Assembly (NCBI GenBank): GCA_021613375.1 | Contig: CM038720.1 | Coordinates: 12,538,962 to 12,602,961, forward strand | From: Megaleporinus macrocephalus | Lineage: Eukaryota; Chordata; Actinopteri; Characiformes; Anostomidae | DNA length: 64,000 nucleotides | Direction: 5' to 3' | Shown here: piece after piece, positions 45,195 to 57,089 of the stretch | How the letters are laid out: each line of letters begins with the position of its first letter | Position numbering within the stretch: position 1 is the first letter of the stretch | The notes under the pieces: model-generated | The model's input: only the letters and a program-made list of their open reading frames with translations | Database searches by the model: none | What the model was told of the DNA's origin: nothing | Position numbers and translations under genes: made by a program

Positions 45195-46225
45195 GCACTG
45201 TTGTGGTTAGCATTGTCGCCTTATACCAAGACGATCCGGGTTCGATTCTTGGTCCAGGCCGTTCTGTGTGGAGTTTGCATGTTCTTCCCGTGCTTAAGTG
45301 GGTTTCCTCGGGGTAGTCCAGTTTCCTCCCACAGTCCAAACACATGCATGATAGGTTGATTGGTCACTCTGAATTGCCCGTAGGTGTGAGTGCATGAGAG
45401 AGTGTTGGCCATGTGATCAGAGGCATCAAGTAACAAAGCACAAATACTTTGTTACCTTACTTGAGTAGAAATTTAGGTTTATACTTTACTGGAGTAATTA
45501 TTTTTCAGCTCACTTTTACTTCTACTCCTTACATTTACACTCCATCATCTAAACATAGCCTTGTTACTCCTATTTCATTTCAGCTTGTTTTCATTCATAT
45601 ATATTTACATTCCAGTAAAGGTTATTGATAACATGACTTATAGGCAACTAGTCATCATATCCTCCGCTCTATGAAACACATGTTAATGCTCAGTAATACA
45701 CAGATATGCTCCTTCAATATATTTACATTGAACTAAAATACATTCATTTTAATGGGCGTATATGCGGCTGAAACAGGAAGCCTAGCGCATCCCAAATGTA
45801 TCAACATTAACATTTTAATATAACATTATAGTCATTATAGCTTTTAGAAAATTGCTTTTTGGGGAGGTGGGCTAGTGCAGTATAGACCCCTGTGGTGCGG
45901 CCTAAGATTTTGTCCTTAATGGCATTTTTTTCCTCCTACATTACTTTTACTTTTATACTTAAGTAGTTCTGAAAGCAGTACTTTTACACTTTTACTGGAG
46001 TAAAAAGCTTGAGTTGATACTTCAACAAGTATTTTTGAACCCTAGTATCTATACTTCTACCTGAGTAATGAATGTGAATACTTTTGACACCTTTGCATGC
46101 GATGGACTTGCAAACCCAATGATGCTGGGATTGGCTCCAGCCCCCCGGTGACCCTGTCTAGCGTGGTGTCTGGTGTCTAGCATCCAGATAATGGATGGAT
46201 GGATGGATGGATGGATGGAAGTTTC
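45195..46225 (+). mobile_element. SINE/LINE-tail element interrupted by a hAT
   Basis: The same family as 32531-32815: head GTGGTTAGCATTGTCGCCTT with B-box-like GGTTCGATTCTTGG at about 45239, then GTTCTGTGTGGAGTTTGCAT. It is broken at 45417 and resumes at 46096 with CATGCGATGGACTTG, ending in a GATG tail (46190-46218). Confidence 0.85.
45418..46095. mobile_element. hAT-type non-autonomous element nested in a SINE/LINE tail
   Basis: The ends CAGAGGCATCAAGTAACAAA and, reversed, CAAAGGTGTCAAAAGTATTC match at most positions. The flanks CATGTGAT (45410-45417) and CATGCGAT (46096-46103) are an 8-bp duplication with one change. The body contains ACTTTTACTGGAGTAA-type words in both orientations near its ends. 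It has no transposase. Confidence 0.9.
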
Positions 46226-46229
46226 CCAC

Positions 46230-46950
46230 ACAGGAGTTTTTGGTCAGAAATTTCCATGGCTTGAATTCCCCAACTTTTTTGGATCAGGTTGCAGACATCA
46301 AATTTGGAACTATCATCTTTTAAAAAGCAAATCATTTGCATTTCGCCATCACCTTTATCACCATCATTTATCAACATTACATATTACTCATAGATATACT
46401 CACAGATTATGTTGGATAGTAAATAAAATGGCTATATTTGAGTTATATACATGAGCAACAGCTCATGTAAAGAAATCTGAGCCAGTTCATTTCTCTACCA
46501 TTAACCATTTCACATCAAAATAACGTAAATGACTTTGTTTCCATCTTGGTTTACATGCTCTGTGGAAGTCATTTGCCCTTCCTACCTGACAAGTAAAATC
46601 TTTATTCTACACCTCTTAGCACAGCATTTCCAGCAGTACCTGCAAGCATAGCCACTATCAGATGCCCTTGCTCCTCTAATTGGTTTGATTACTGTGGTTT
46701 TATCTCAGCAAAGATAGTTCTGGGGGTGGAACTTTTTAAACTCCACTTTAGAAACAAGAGCTGTGGTAACAAATGTTGATTAGTGACTCATTAAGTTCAA
46801 CTGCTACAAATTCATTGTGGTCTCCTGGGACTAATCTTAAAAACCCAATCCTGTTCTTTACTTAAAGTCACCCTTAATTACAAACACACACTTTTATTAC
46901 TGAGCTTGCTTGATTGCTTGGGATAATGGACAAAAAAATTGCTTTGACTC
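46230..46950. other. Unique sequence, nothing recognised
   Basis: AT-rich; no ends, frames or tandem repeats of note. Confidence 0.35.
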
Positions 46951-46954
46951 ACTT

Positions 46955-48600
46955 TGTTACGCCTGACCATCTCACCTATATGAGCTTATCGGACATGTCA
47001 TTCCAAAACCATGGGCGTTAACATGGAGATGGCCCCCGGTTTCGCGGCTATAATAGCCCACTCTGTCAAAGAAGCATTTGTGAGGTCAGGCACTTATGTT
47101 GGAAGTGAAGGCCTGACTTGCAATCGGCGTTCCAATTCATCTCAACGCTGTATAGTTGGAGTTGAGGTCAGAGCTCTGTGCAGGCCATTGAAGTAGTTTC
47201 TCCATACCAAAGTCATTAAACAATGTCATTAAACCAGACACTGTCAAGCTGGAACAGGAAAGACTCGTCCCCAACCAGCTGCCACAAGGTTGGAGGCATC
47301 AAACTGTCTAAAATGTCTGTATGCTCTAGCATTAACATCACCCTTCACTGGAGCTAAGAGCCCAAACCCTGAAAAACAGCCCCAGACCCCATTATCCCTT
47401 CTTCACCACCTTACTGTTGGCCCTATACACTCTGGCAGGTAGAGTTTCTCTGGCATCTGCAAAACTTAGACTTATCCATCAGACTGACAGATAGTGAAGC
47501 ATGATAAAACACTTCCACTGCTCCAGAGTCCAATGGCAGCATTACACCAATACAGCCAACACTTGGCATTGCGCATAGTAATGTGTGCAGCAGATGATTT
47601 ATGATGACTCTATATAAAGCTCTTGATACTCTTTGGCGATTACTTGGTGACAATGCTCTGTGAATTTGCATGATCTACCACTTTATGGCTATGCCTATGT
47701 TGCTCCTAGAGCAAGTTATAGCACTCAAAGTTGGCCGGGCCAGATGCAGCAGGACCGACATTTCACAAACTGACTTGGAGCAAAGGTGGCATCCTATGTG
47801 TAACGCCTCAGACTCGGACGTGACGTTACAATCCATATGCAAGGCTTTATTCACACAAATGAAGGCAAAATGAACACAAAACATGTTGAGCAGGACTCGC
47901 TGGAGCGAGGATCACGGGAGATCCGCTGGAGTGGAGTCAGAGGCTCTCTGCTGTGCAGCTACCGGAGCAGGTGAGATTTTGGGAGTAGCTGCAGATGTAA
48001 GTCACCGAGCCTCGTAGCCTCTGTAGGTGGTCTCCTGTCACAGTTGCTGGAAACAGGGGTACCAAACTCAAAGTCCGCTGGTCACACCAACCTCACTCCG
48101 TGGAAACCTGTGGGGTAGAGACGCCGGGGGGAATGCTCAGACGGATGGAGTTGGGTGCACAGGCTGGTCGGGGAGCCCCTGTGGTCTCCAGGGCTCCAGG
48201 GAGTATGACAGGACACCGCTGTGGAGATGCATGGAGAGGTTGGACCTACACAAAAACTCATTAGATGCCGGCCTGGGACCACGGACAGGTAAGAAGCTGT
48301 TCCAAACAGTGCCTATGACTGGTGCGCGTGGCTAGGTTATATGGGCTGTGCTGATGAGCAACTGTCGTTAGCACTGATGACTGTCCAGTGTAGGTGTGTG
48401 AGAGGTGCAGGAGAGGTGTGTGCGGGTGTGTCTGGAGCTACCTGGTACTCCGAAGACAGCGACCTCTCGAGGCACTGGGAGGAAGTGCTTACACTATGAC
48501 AGTGTCACATTTCATGTTACTGAGCTTTTAGGTATGACCCATTTTACTGCCAAGGTTTGTCTATGGAGACTGAATTTTTTTATTTTATGCCCACTGTTAT
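46955..48600 (-). mobile_element. Tc1-like relic, antisense, split by a solo LTR
   Basis: The left part reads CCTATATGAGCTTATCGGAC and CATTCCAAAACCATGGGCGT, the antisense 3-prime end of a common Tc1-like element. The middle holds GTCAAAGAAGCATTTGTGAG, matching the Tc1 piece of the 13-17 kb array. The right part resumes after the LTR with ACAGTGTCACATTTCATG and ends at GTTTGTCTATGGAG. The terminal repeats are lost on the right, where a mariner fragment abuts. Confidence 0.75.
47799..48493 (-). mobile_element. Solo LTR with perfect 5-bp TSD
   Basis: Starts TGTAACGCC and ends GTGCTTACA, flanked by CTATG at 47794-47798 and 48494-48498. On the minus strand an AATAAA lies at 47851-47846, giving the orientation. 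The 5-bp duplication and TG...CA ends fit a Ty3/gypsy or retrovirus-like LTR. No internal coding region remains, as expected after LTR-LTR recombination. Confidence 0.92.
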
Positions 48601-48604
48601 GCAC

Positions 48605-48841
48605 ACTTTCTACTTTCAACAACGGCAGTGCATAGGTGGCAGCATTACGGTCTAGTGAATGTTTTCATGGCATTCTCTGGACCCACTCATCCATGCGGAA
48701 GGCACTCTCAACCGATTTGGGTCTGAATCCATCCTTGCACATCACATACACCATACATGCTGATTGTCTTCCCTGGGGATGGGATCTTCCAGCAAGACAA
48801 TGCAACATGTCACATGACTATATATGTCCAACAGTGATTGG
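48605..48841 (+). pseudogene. Mariner transposase fragment
   Basis: The plus-strand frame near 48760-48810 reads [18 protein letters not shown], retaining the second catalytic aspartate (QQDN). Upstream sequence matches the 13-17 kb array reversed (GTGGCAGCATTACGG, GGCACTCTCAACCGATTTGG) and the 20.1-kb mariner. It is truncated at both sides, joined to a Tc1 relic on the left and another on the right. Confidence 0.8.
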
Positions 48842-49643
48842 AAGCCATTAGTTCCAAAAAGGTTCGTCTTGGTCTCATCACTCCAGGATATAAAGTCTGT
48901 GTAGTCTTCATCTTTTTCAGGATGGGCCCTGGCAAATTCTAGGCAGGCTTTTTTATGCCTGGGCTTCAGAAGAGGCTTCCTTTGTGGACAACACCCATGC
49001 ATGCCATTTCTCTGTTATCTGCAGTGAACCTGCAAGGCGATTTTCTTTAACCTTTTTCATCGGAAGACACTCCTGTTTAGGTGTTAACTTCCGTGGACGT
49101 CCTGGACGTCTCGGTGAGCTGGTTTTAGTTGCATCGTTGTAGCACTTTTGCTACAGTATTCTGACAAGTAAAGCTTTGCTGATCTTCTTGCAGCCTTCAT
49201 CTTTCCTGTGTAAAGAAAGTATGTTCTTACTCAGGTCTTGTGACATTTCTTTTGCATGTGGTGCCATCGCTGAGAGCATGTAATGGGAAGGGGTTTTCTT
49301 GGTTAGGTAACACTCTTTTAAAGTCAACTGTCTGCTGGGCACCTGTTAAATGAATAATTAGACTCACCTGTGGTTGAATTGTTGTTAATTAGACTATTGT
49401 AGTCTAAACTTTAGTCTTGTTTCCAAGACTTTCTTTGGGGTGTACTAATTTTTGCAACATGTTCTTGAACAAGTTGGTTGGGAGAATGACTTTTTTGTGT
49501 GTGCAAGTCTTGTTTGCAATCAGTAGCCAACATTTGTGAGGGTGATTTGTGGTATAGTGTCTCAAAAAAAAAGTTGATTCTGAAAGGACAATAAAGATTT
49601 TCTGACAAACCTGTTGGACTGTACTCATTTATGCTGAGCACAG
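48842..49643 (-). mobile_element. Second Tc1-like element, 3-prime truncated
   Basis: The minus-strand frame 49002-48742 encodes [20 protein letters not shown] and [17 protein letters not shown], carrying the first catalytic aspartate (WSDET) of Tc1 transposases. The right end CTCATTTATGCTGAGCACAG abuts TA (49644-49645). The second and third catalytic parts are missing, replaced by the mariner fragment at 48841. Stops disrupt the N-terminal part. Confidence 0.8.
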
Positions 49644-49645
49644 TA

Positions 49646-49770
49646 CATGGTTTTTGGCCTTTTCTCTGGATTTCCTGAATCTTTTGACAATGTTTGGCAC
49701 CACAGTGAAATATGTGAAATCATTGCAAATGCTTGTTAATAAGTGTTGTTCCTAAACAGTTGGACTATTT
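49646..49770. mobile_element. Dispersed repeat fragment
   Basis: CTGAATCTTTTGACAATGTT and TTCCTAAACAGTTGGACTAT match the repeat family at 44.9-45.1 kb. Confidence 0.4.
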
Positions 49771-49775
49771 GGTGA

Positions 49776-49955
49776 TAGGGGTGGGCGATAAAGCCCTACA
49801 ATAATATCACGATATTTCATGGAATTTTTGCGATACAATACTCTTGGTGATATGACAAAACCTTGAATTAAAAAAAAAAAATCAAGAATACACTACTGCA
49901 ACAAAATGAAAATTACATTTTATTATTGCATACGATATGATATGGCACACCCCTA
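49776..49955. mobile_element. MITE, copy 1 (GGGGTGTGCC ends)
   Basis: Starts AGGGGTGGGCGATA and ends ATATGGCACACCCCTA. The termini are inverted and belong to a common fish hAT-like MITE. About 180 bp, non-coding. Confidence 0.5.
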
Positions 49956-50184
49956 ACTGAGATATTAAAAAATACAAGATTTTTTATCAGATTGTAACAG
50001 AAGTCAATGATCCAGAATGTCATGATACTTGATAATGCACTCCAAATATCTCCATATATCCAGGACTGAAGTAAAATAAATGATACTGGGCAGATAAAAT
50101 CTGTCTCTAGTAAATATATAATGGGAAATGAGAAATGTGTGAATTTATCTTTTGCTAAAAACAGTAAAAAGTAGTACCCTGATG

Positions 50185-50298
50185 TGATAATTAGGGATGA
50201 GTGATATGGACGATATATCAGGGTATAATATCGTTCACCATATTCAAAAATGTTGCCGATATTATTGTGTACGATACGATATGGCACACCCCTATTTG
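50185..50298. mobile_element. MITE, copy 2 (same family)
   Basis: Begins TTAGGGATGAGTGATATGG and ends CGATATGGCACACCCCTA. Shorter, same ends as 49776-49955. Confidence 0.5.
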
Positions 50299-50589
50299 GT
50301 AATACATTTTCTTTGTAGTGACCCATCTTTGCTCATAAAGGATTTTCTTTGGTGTTTTTTTGTATCCAATTATGATTACATTGCCAGTTTTAAATGTCTG
50401 TAGTCTAAATTGCACTATTGCAACTTTTTGGGAATGTGTTCTAGGCATTGATTTAAGAAAGAGTATGTCTTTACAATAAACAGTGACATTGATAAGTAGA
50501 TTAAATATCTTGTCCTTGCAATGGAATATTAATCACTGTTTTTTTGTTTTTTTTTTTGTTTGTTTCCATTTGCATTTCACATACTGTCC

Positions 50590-51010
50590 CAATGTCTTTA
50601 GAATTGGCCTTGTGGTTTTGACCAAGCCTGGGCATATGTTTGCGTAAGGATTTGGATTTATATTAAGGAGCTGAGTGTTGCGCAAGCCTTGCAAATCAGC
50701 GTTTTAGTTAGCTCTTGCATGGATATGGTGTCATCTGTGAAATGATATGATGGAACTCTCATACACACGCTTGTAAAGGTGAACCTGCTCGGCAAATCTA
50801 CAATCAAATTAATTCATTTTGAGTTACAAATATTCACATGTTCATGTGAGGTCAGAGGTGGTGTGATTTCATTTTTTCCCCCCTTAAGCCACTTCAATAT
50901 GTCAAACCCCAACCTAGCTTTGGATAATTTCGAAGTGCTTTCCAGGGGCTACATCTTAGAGACGATGTTTAGGTATGCTTGCATTTGATTGGCTGAAAAG
51001 AAGGGGCTGT
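50590..51010. other. Unique block, possible conserved element
   Basis: Non-repetitive, with CAAATTAATTCATTTTGAG and CTTGCAAATCAGCG-type words. No coding support. Conservation untested. Confidence 0.25.
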
Positions 51011-51398
51011 GTAAAGAATCAAATCACAACATTAAAATATCATATTTACTGCCAAACACAGAGGAGTAAGAGCTGATCAGAGTGCTAATGGTAAGTTATC
51101 ACAGTGTAATTATGTCCAAGTTATCACATTTTGTACTTTGTGGATATCATGGCACCAAAAGTGAGAACATCAGAAGCTTTTTCACCATCCTGAGCGTAGG
51201 CGATAGGTAGTAAACTAACTAGCCACATTGATTTGATATAAAAAAACCTGCTGAAAACCCAACCTCGCCAGGCTTTCCACTCAGAAAAGCAATTATGAGT
51301 TTGGAATAGTAGGAAGTCATCAGCATTAAAGCGAAGAGGATGTTCAGAAAAGGTGAGCTATAAAAGTCTAAATATTTGATCAGGAGTTTATTTTTTTT

Positions 51399-51864
51399 TT
51401 AAATTTGAAGAAGTTGCTTGCACAAGATTGCATTAATGCAATAATTATTATTGCCCTTTAAAGCAAATGGGACCCCAAGTGTAATCATGGAGTCCTCTCC
51501 ATGTATCTCATTCATCAACAAATCCATACATCTCACCTCCTCACTATTTATTGGTTTTACTTCAGTCATTTTTAATGTATACAGTCCTGCTTTGGTTGGT
51601 GGGGGAGACGGCTGTGTCTCTACCAATGTCATGACCAATCCTAAGCCCTTGATTGAAAAGCTACATTGTTTGGCACCGTTTTTTCCACCATGCAATAAAA
51701 TCTGGTTCAAATTCAATCCTCTCGGCTCCGCTGTGATGTTAGACCTTGACGCACGTCTTTGTGCAGCTCGAGACGTCTGGAATAGGGGGCTATTCCGGCT
51801 GAGGACGAAATCAGACTCCTGTACAAGCTCAGTACTTATGAGCTTTGAGTGCACTCATCAGTAG
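51399..51864. other. Open region on both strands, unresolved
   Basis: Minus-strand 51854-51399 is open for 151 codons and plus-strand 51451-51864 for 137 codons. This is unusual in AT-rich intergenic DNA and no tandem repeat explains it. Neither product has a motif I recognise. The minus frame is the longer and starts with ATG at 51854. It could be a retrogene scrap, a transposon exon, or chance in a conserved noncoding block. Confidence 0.25.
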
Positions 51865-52199
51865 CGAGCGACAGCTCACTGAGTGCACTTGTGAGTAGGA
51901 AGAATGCAAAATGGCCCAGAACTGAGGAAAACATCCACAAGTGTCTCAGCAAGAATGTGAGGAGACACATACATGTCAAAGGACACGTTTTGTTGATTTT
52001 CGAAATAAAAAAACATTCATGAATCCTCTACAAAGATATTTGCTGAATGAGGCAAAAATAAACGACTGAATAAAAAAAATAAATCAAATAATCTGTGCAG
52101 AATTAATGGAATACCTTATATTTAGTGTCTGTTTGGGGATATCATAAATCAGCAGAACATTATATTGTTTAAATAGTCAAACAGTATTAATACAGTAAG

Positions 52200-52444
52200 T
52201 AGAGCTTTTATGTATTTCATTTAACCCTTTCTGAACTTCTCCTTGTGGAAACAACCCAGTATTATTTACAGTTTTCATCTAATACCTGCTTTGACTGCTC
52301 AGTACTTCATTAAGCTAAATCAAGATTGCTGCTGAATGAACTGAATACATTCATACAATGTCTGGGGCGTCCAGGAGAAATCTGGAACTACACTTTGTTC
52401 TTCAAACTGTTATGTTTTATATTTATTTACATCTGTTCTAATGA
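52200..52444. repeat. Repeat family B, copy 2 (left part)
   Basis: Matches 7270-7455 and 7914-8040 without interruption, including the single-copy 64-bp stretch at 52300-52363. Continues after the Tc1 element at 53559-53620. Confidence 0.75.
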
Positions 52445-52446
52445 TA

Positions 52447-53556
52447 CACTACATTGCTAGAAGTATTCACTCACCCATCCAACTCATTGAATTTAGGTGT
52501 TCCAATTACTTCCATGGCCACAGGTGTATAAAACCAAGCACCTAGACATGCAGACTGCTTCTAGAAACATTAGTGAAAGAACTGGTCGCTCTCAGAAGCT
52601 CCAGTCATGAAATTTCCTCACTACTAAATATGCCACAGTTGACCGTCAGTGGTATTATAACAAAGTGGAAGCGATTGGGAACGACAGCAACTCAACCACG
52701 AAGTGGTAGCCAAGTAAAATGACAGAGTGGGGTCAGCGAATGTTGAGGCACATAGTGTAGAGATGTGCAACTTTCTGCAGAGTCAATTGCCACAAGAACA
52801 GTTCGTAGAGAGCTTCATGGAATGGGTTTCCATGGCCGAGCTGCTGCATCCAAGCCTTGCATCACCAAACGCAATGCAAAGCGTTGGACCAAGTGGTGTA
52901 AAGCACGCCGCCACTGGACTCCAGAGCAATGGAGACAAGTTCTCTGGAGTGACAAATCATGCCTCTTTGTCAGGCAATCTAATAGATAAGTCTGGGTTTA
53001 GCGGTTGCCAGGAGAACGGTACTTGTCTGGCTGCATTGTGCCAAGTGTAAAGTTTGGCGGAAGGGGGATTATGGTGTGGGGTTGTTTTTCAGGAGTTGGG
53101 CTCGGCCCCTTAGTTCCAGTGAAAGGAAATCTTAGTGCTTCAGCAGACCAAGAGACTCTGGACCATTTCATGCTCCCAAATTTGTGGGAGCTGTTTGGGG
53201 AAACTGTTCCAACATGACTGCCCACCAGTGCACAAAGCAGCTCCATAAAGATGGATGAGTGAGTTTGGTGTGGAATAACTTGACTGGCCTGCCCAAAGTC
53301 CTGACCTCAACCTGATAGAACACCTTGGCGATGAATTAGAGTGGAGACTGTGAGCCAGGCCTTCTCGCCCAAGAATGGTCAAACATTCCCATAAACACAC
53401 TCCTACACCGTGTGGAGAACCTTCCCAGAGGAGTTGAATCTGTTATAGCTGCAAAGGGTGGGCCATCTTATTAAACCCTATAGATTAAGAACGGGATGTC
53501 ACTCAAGTTCATATGTGTGTGAAGGCAGACGAGCAAATACTTTTGCCATTATAGTG
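52447..53556 (+). mobile_element. Full-length but inactive Tc1-like transposon
   Basis: The left end CACTACATTGCTAGAAGTAT and the reverse complement of the right end CACTATAATGGCAAAAGTAT are TIRs, flanked by TA on both sides (52445-52446, 53557-53558). The 1,110-bp element reads in the plus direction. A frame at 52765-52989 ends near WSDKS (first acid). 53005-53217 gives [18 protein letters not shown] and [16 protein letters not shown]. The second-acid [10 protein letters not shown] is in another frame, then DWPAQSPDLNLIEHL. All three acidic regions can be seen, but stops (52987-53020) and frameshifts separate them. Confidence 0.92.
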
Positions 53557-53558
53557 TA

Positions 53559-53810
53559 TGTTGTTCTTACTGGGGAAAATACATTTATTGCCAAGATACA
53601 GGATTTCAAACAATAAAATTAGTCAGTTCTTTGAATTTCAAAGCATTTATTGGGCTCTGAACAAGAACAAAAGCATAAAAATAATGGAATCCTCTCCAGA
53701 TTGGCAAATAGATTGTGAAGAGTAAAATGTTGCTGTAACACAATGAAATGTTTATGATAATTACAGTCCCTATAAACACATTTTCAAAATGCTCCAACTT
53801 CTGGTTGATT
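53559..53810. repeat. Repeat family B, continuation and unique flank
   Basis: TTTATTGCCAAGATACAGGA TTTCAAACAATA parallels 8045-8085. Similarity fades after about 53620. Confidence 0.45.
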
Positions 53811-54479
53811 AAGTGTTCACCACTGTTATTCAGTAAATATGATAAGTAAGTACAATAAAAGTAAATTTTATTGTAAATAAATGCTCTAAAAATTCAGAGC
53901 TGCTGACGGCTTAGAACAGGGCATGCCAGAACACCAAATGATTGACAGTGGCGACATAAAGTACCTGGTGCTAGTGGCATTGGCATGAAAGCCTCCTCTG
54001 CTGTTCTGGGCTGCTGAATGGCAAGTAAAAAGTGAAAAATGATGAGCAAGCTATCTAACGGTCATTTTACAGACCTAATTACTTTTTACAGCTAATGTTG
54101 GAGATCTCAGCGTATGGCTTTCAGCGTATGACGGGTTAATCATGGACGTATTGTGTCTGATAATTCAATCCTCAGCCCTAGCCTAATGTTACTAATATAT
54201 CTAGGTAGTTAACTGCCAAACAGTACTTCTGAGGGCTTCCATTAGAGTCCCATTAGAGTGGACACAGTTATATTTGCAGACGCCGTGGCAAAATTTCTTG
54301 TGTGCCTATGTGCCTGTAAAGGGTTAGGGCCTTAACGTTGGTGGGGTTGTGGGCCATGTAACACACAACCAACACGCCCTTTTATTTCTACATTAAAATG
54401 TAATTTTAAGTTTAAAATACAGTAAAATGTACTTTTTTACTGAGTTTTGATGCCATGTCAAAATAAGAATGTATAAGAA

Positions 54480-54971
54480 TGAATAGTCATATGCATGAAG
54501 ACAGTGTGATGTAATACTAGCCAATGTAGGCCATGCCTACATCCTGCTTTGCATTAGCATTAGCAGAAATCATGAGTTTACCAGTGCGATGTTTATAGCT
54601 GGGACAAATGTCGTAGTGGTGGACTGGTAGCCTTTTGAGCTGGTTAATTTGAGCTTATGTAAAAACTCATGCAGGGAAGCACTAGAACACTCAGCTTCTA
54701 GGGTTAAAGGGTTAAATCCCCTCCCCCTCACCAAAACCCAGTTTGATGGTTGTAACTTCTCTTATACGGAGTATAGAGATTAGATTAAACTAACGTTTCT
54801 TTCACATCCTCATGTCCTGTTCCACCTTGAATGGTGTAGCATGGTGTAGCATGGTGTTTAAGCATTAGTGTACAACTGCTGCACTTTTTAAGGTGGACTG
54901 AAAATTGAATAAGAAGCTGCTGTAAACATTTCTTACATACCACGCCTGCCTACTACACTGAGGCTGCAGAG
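54480..54971. repeat. Repeat family C, copy 2
   Basis: Shares GTAATACTAGCCAA, TAGGGTTAAAGGGTTAAATC, AAACCCAGTTTGATG and CATACCAC with 57990-58440. Ends at the hAT insertion. Confidence 0.75.
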
Positions 54972-55470
54972 CAGAGGTCACTAATAGGGGAACCCAGACC
55001 CAGAGGTCCAGTGCGGACCCAAACCCATAAACTATTGCGAACTACTTAATTTTAACAGTGTTTATTTTAAGGGGCGGATCTTTTCTTGTCTTTACAGTAT
55101 ACGGGCTCACAGACAAATCATGTGCATTGTAAGATCACCAGTTAGAAGCAGCAGTCAGAAAGTAAAGTGAGAAAAAAGAAAAGTAGACAGCAAAACCGAC
55201 TTTATAACCAGGAATGGAGAGACATATATGTTTATTCTTTCCACAGGCAGCTCCAAATCAACAGATTGAGATGCAAAACTGAGTTAACGAGAAGAAGCAT
55301 GTTTTATTTACTTTTCTATGAATAAACTCTTTAAGATGCACGTTTTAAAAAGCATTCTGTTCATTTAATGTAGACATTTTATTGCTCTATAAATAATTAA
55401 TTCAGTTCAGCATTTAAAACAGTAAATATAGATAAAATGTACTAAACGTAGTATCTGACATTAGTATGCT
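54972..55470 (+). mobile_element. hAT-family element, copy 3, truncated
   Basis: Starts CAGAGGTCACTAATAGGGGA and contains GGTCCAGTGCGGACCCAAAC, CAGGAATGGAGAGACATA and GTTCAGCATTTAAAACAGTA, all shared with 28730-29418. The right terminus is not found, so the target duplication cannot be checked. Confidence 0.75.
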
Positions 55471-55829
55471 AACCAGCTACCACCTCTCTGTACCACTTTG
55501 TACCTCAAGAGGCGACAGAGTCACTGTAGTGTAGAGACAAATCAGAGAGACGAATCAGTCCAACATGAGAAGATGAAGTAGTAGTACTGCCCTCTTGTCA
55601 ATCGTATTGAAGGTTCAGTAAGATCATTTAAGGACACATAGCCAATAAAAAAAAAGAGTAAACTGAACAATGTTAACAGAATGACTAACAAAAGTAGGAA
55701 GCAGCGTCTATCAACACTACAAACAACTTTAATAGGCCTGCAAAACAAGCTCCATAAATAAAATGAGAAGAGCTTAAATAATCTACTTGTTTTGTGGGCG
55801 ACTCAGAACAGATGGAGATCAGTCACTCT

Positions 55830-56110
55830 GGCCTGCTTCAGACTAACAGCCCAAAGCCAATTTTTGGCGTCTCCAGATTGTATCCACATTGATTTTTGAT
55901 TGTCTGGACAGCAACAACAAAAAAAGCAATTAATCTGATTTTTGCAACCACATTAGGAGGCGATTTAAATGCAGTTCCAATAGGATTTGCACAGATGTGC
56001 CTCAGTGTGGATGCTCTGGCTGCTCAAACTAGATCTCTTGGTGTCTTTTGTGTCAGTCACATCGCAACAAAGAACAACAATGTCAAATCTAGTGTTGTGC
56101 TGGGTTCTGC
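55830..56110. mobile_element. Probable MITE sharing words with 0.7 kb
   Basis: TTAATCTGATTTTTGCAACC and GCAGTTCCAATAGGATTTG resemble the dispersed element suspected at 640-1000. Ends not resolved; the 73-codon frames inside are not supported. Confidence 0.3.
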
Positions 56111-56159
56111 TGCATAGTTACTGGCACCCTACGTTGCTACCACAGCAACACATGCAGGG

Positions 56160-56420
56160 TAAAAAAGAAATGGAATTTCTTCCTCCTCTTAAAAGTAAAT
56201 TTCACTGATTGAATACAGGGTTAAGATGTACATACATTCCTAGTGGTTTGATATGAAATTAACTCTAGGCAAACCTACCTAAGTCAGAACTGTTTACAGC
56301 AGGTGTGGAACTGGATACCAGGCTGAAAATACTAGCACACAGCTGGTCTAAGCAGGTTCACTGCTGGTCTATGCTGATCTGGTGCTGGTCATGTTACAGT
56401 ATAGCAGCATGTGTGTATAT
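56160..56420. repeat. Repeat family F, copy 1
   Basis: CCTAGTGGTTTGATATGAAA, TGTTTACAGCAGGTGTGGAA and CTGGTCTATGCTGATCTGG parallel 58915-59230. Confidence 0.6.
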
Positions 56421-56521
56421 TTCATGATATATGGATAAATAGAAAGGCTCCAGAATAGCTTGAACACATTCTGGTTCCATTGATTACACTGGAAGTGTCC
56501 TAATTCTTCATCACATATATA

Positions 56522-57089
56522 CACCAATAAGCCATAACATTAAAACCCCCTTTTCACCCTGTGTTCACCATGGTCAGGACCCCCACAGAATAGGTCCTGG
56601 TGGATCATCATCAGCACTGCAGTGACACTGACATGGTAGAGGGGTGTTAGTGTGTGTTGTGCTGGTATGAGCGGATCAGATACAGCAGTGCTGCTGGAGT
56701 GTTTAAACACCTGAGAATAGTCCACCAACCAGCAACATCCAGCCAACAGTATCCTGTGGGCAGCATCCTGTGACCAGAGATGAAGGACTAAATGATGACC
56801 AAAACAAACTGTGCAGCAACAGATGAGCTATCAGCTCGGACTTTACATCTACAATGTGGACCAGCAAGGTAGCAAGGTAGTGTCCAGTGGAGTGGACAGT
56901 GAGTGGACTCCAACAGCACTGCTGTGTCTGTGCCACTCGTACCAGTTCAACACAACAGTAACACACCATCATGTTAGTGTCACTGCATTGTTAAGAATGA
57001 TCCACCTTCCTAATAGTACCTGCTTTAACCATTAAAGAACAGGGTAAAAGTATAAAGTGCTCCTATATGGTAAGTGGAGCTGATAAATG

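Noticed and set aside
47799..48493. Host gene exon in the GC-rich 48-kb stretch (102-codon frame)
   Set aside because: The segment is bounded by LTR ends and a perfect 5-bp duplication, so the frame lies within a solo LTR.
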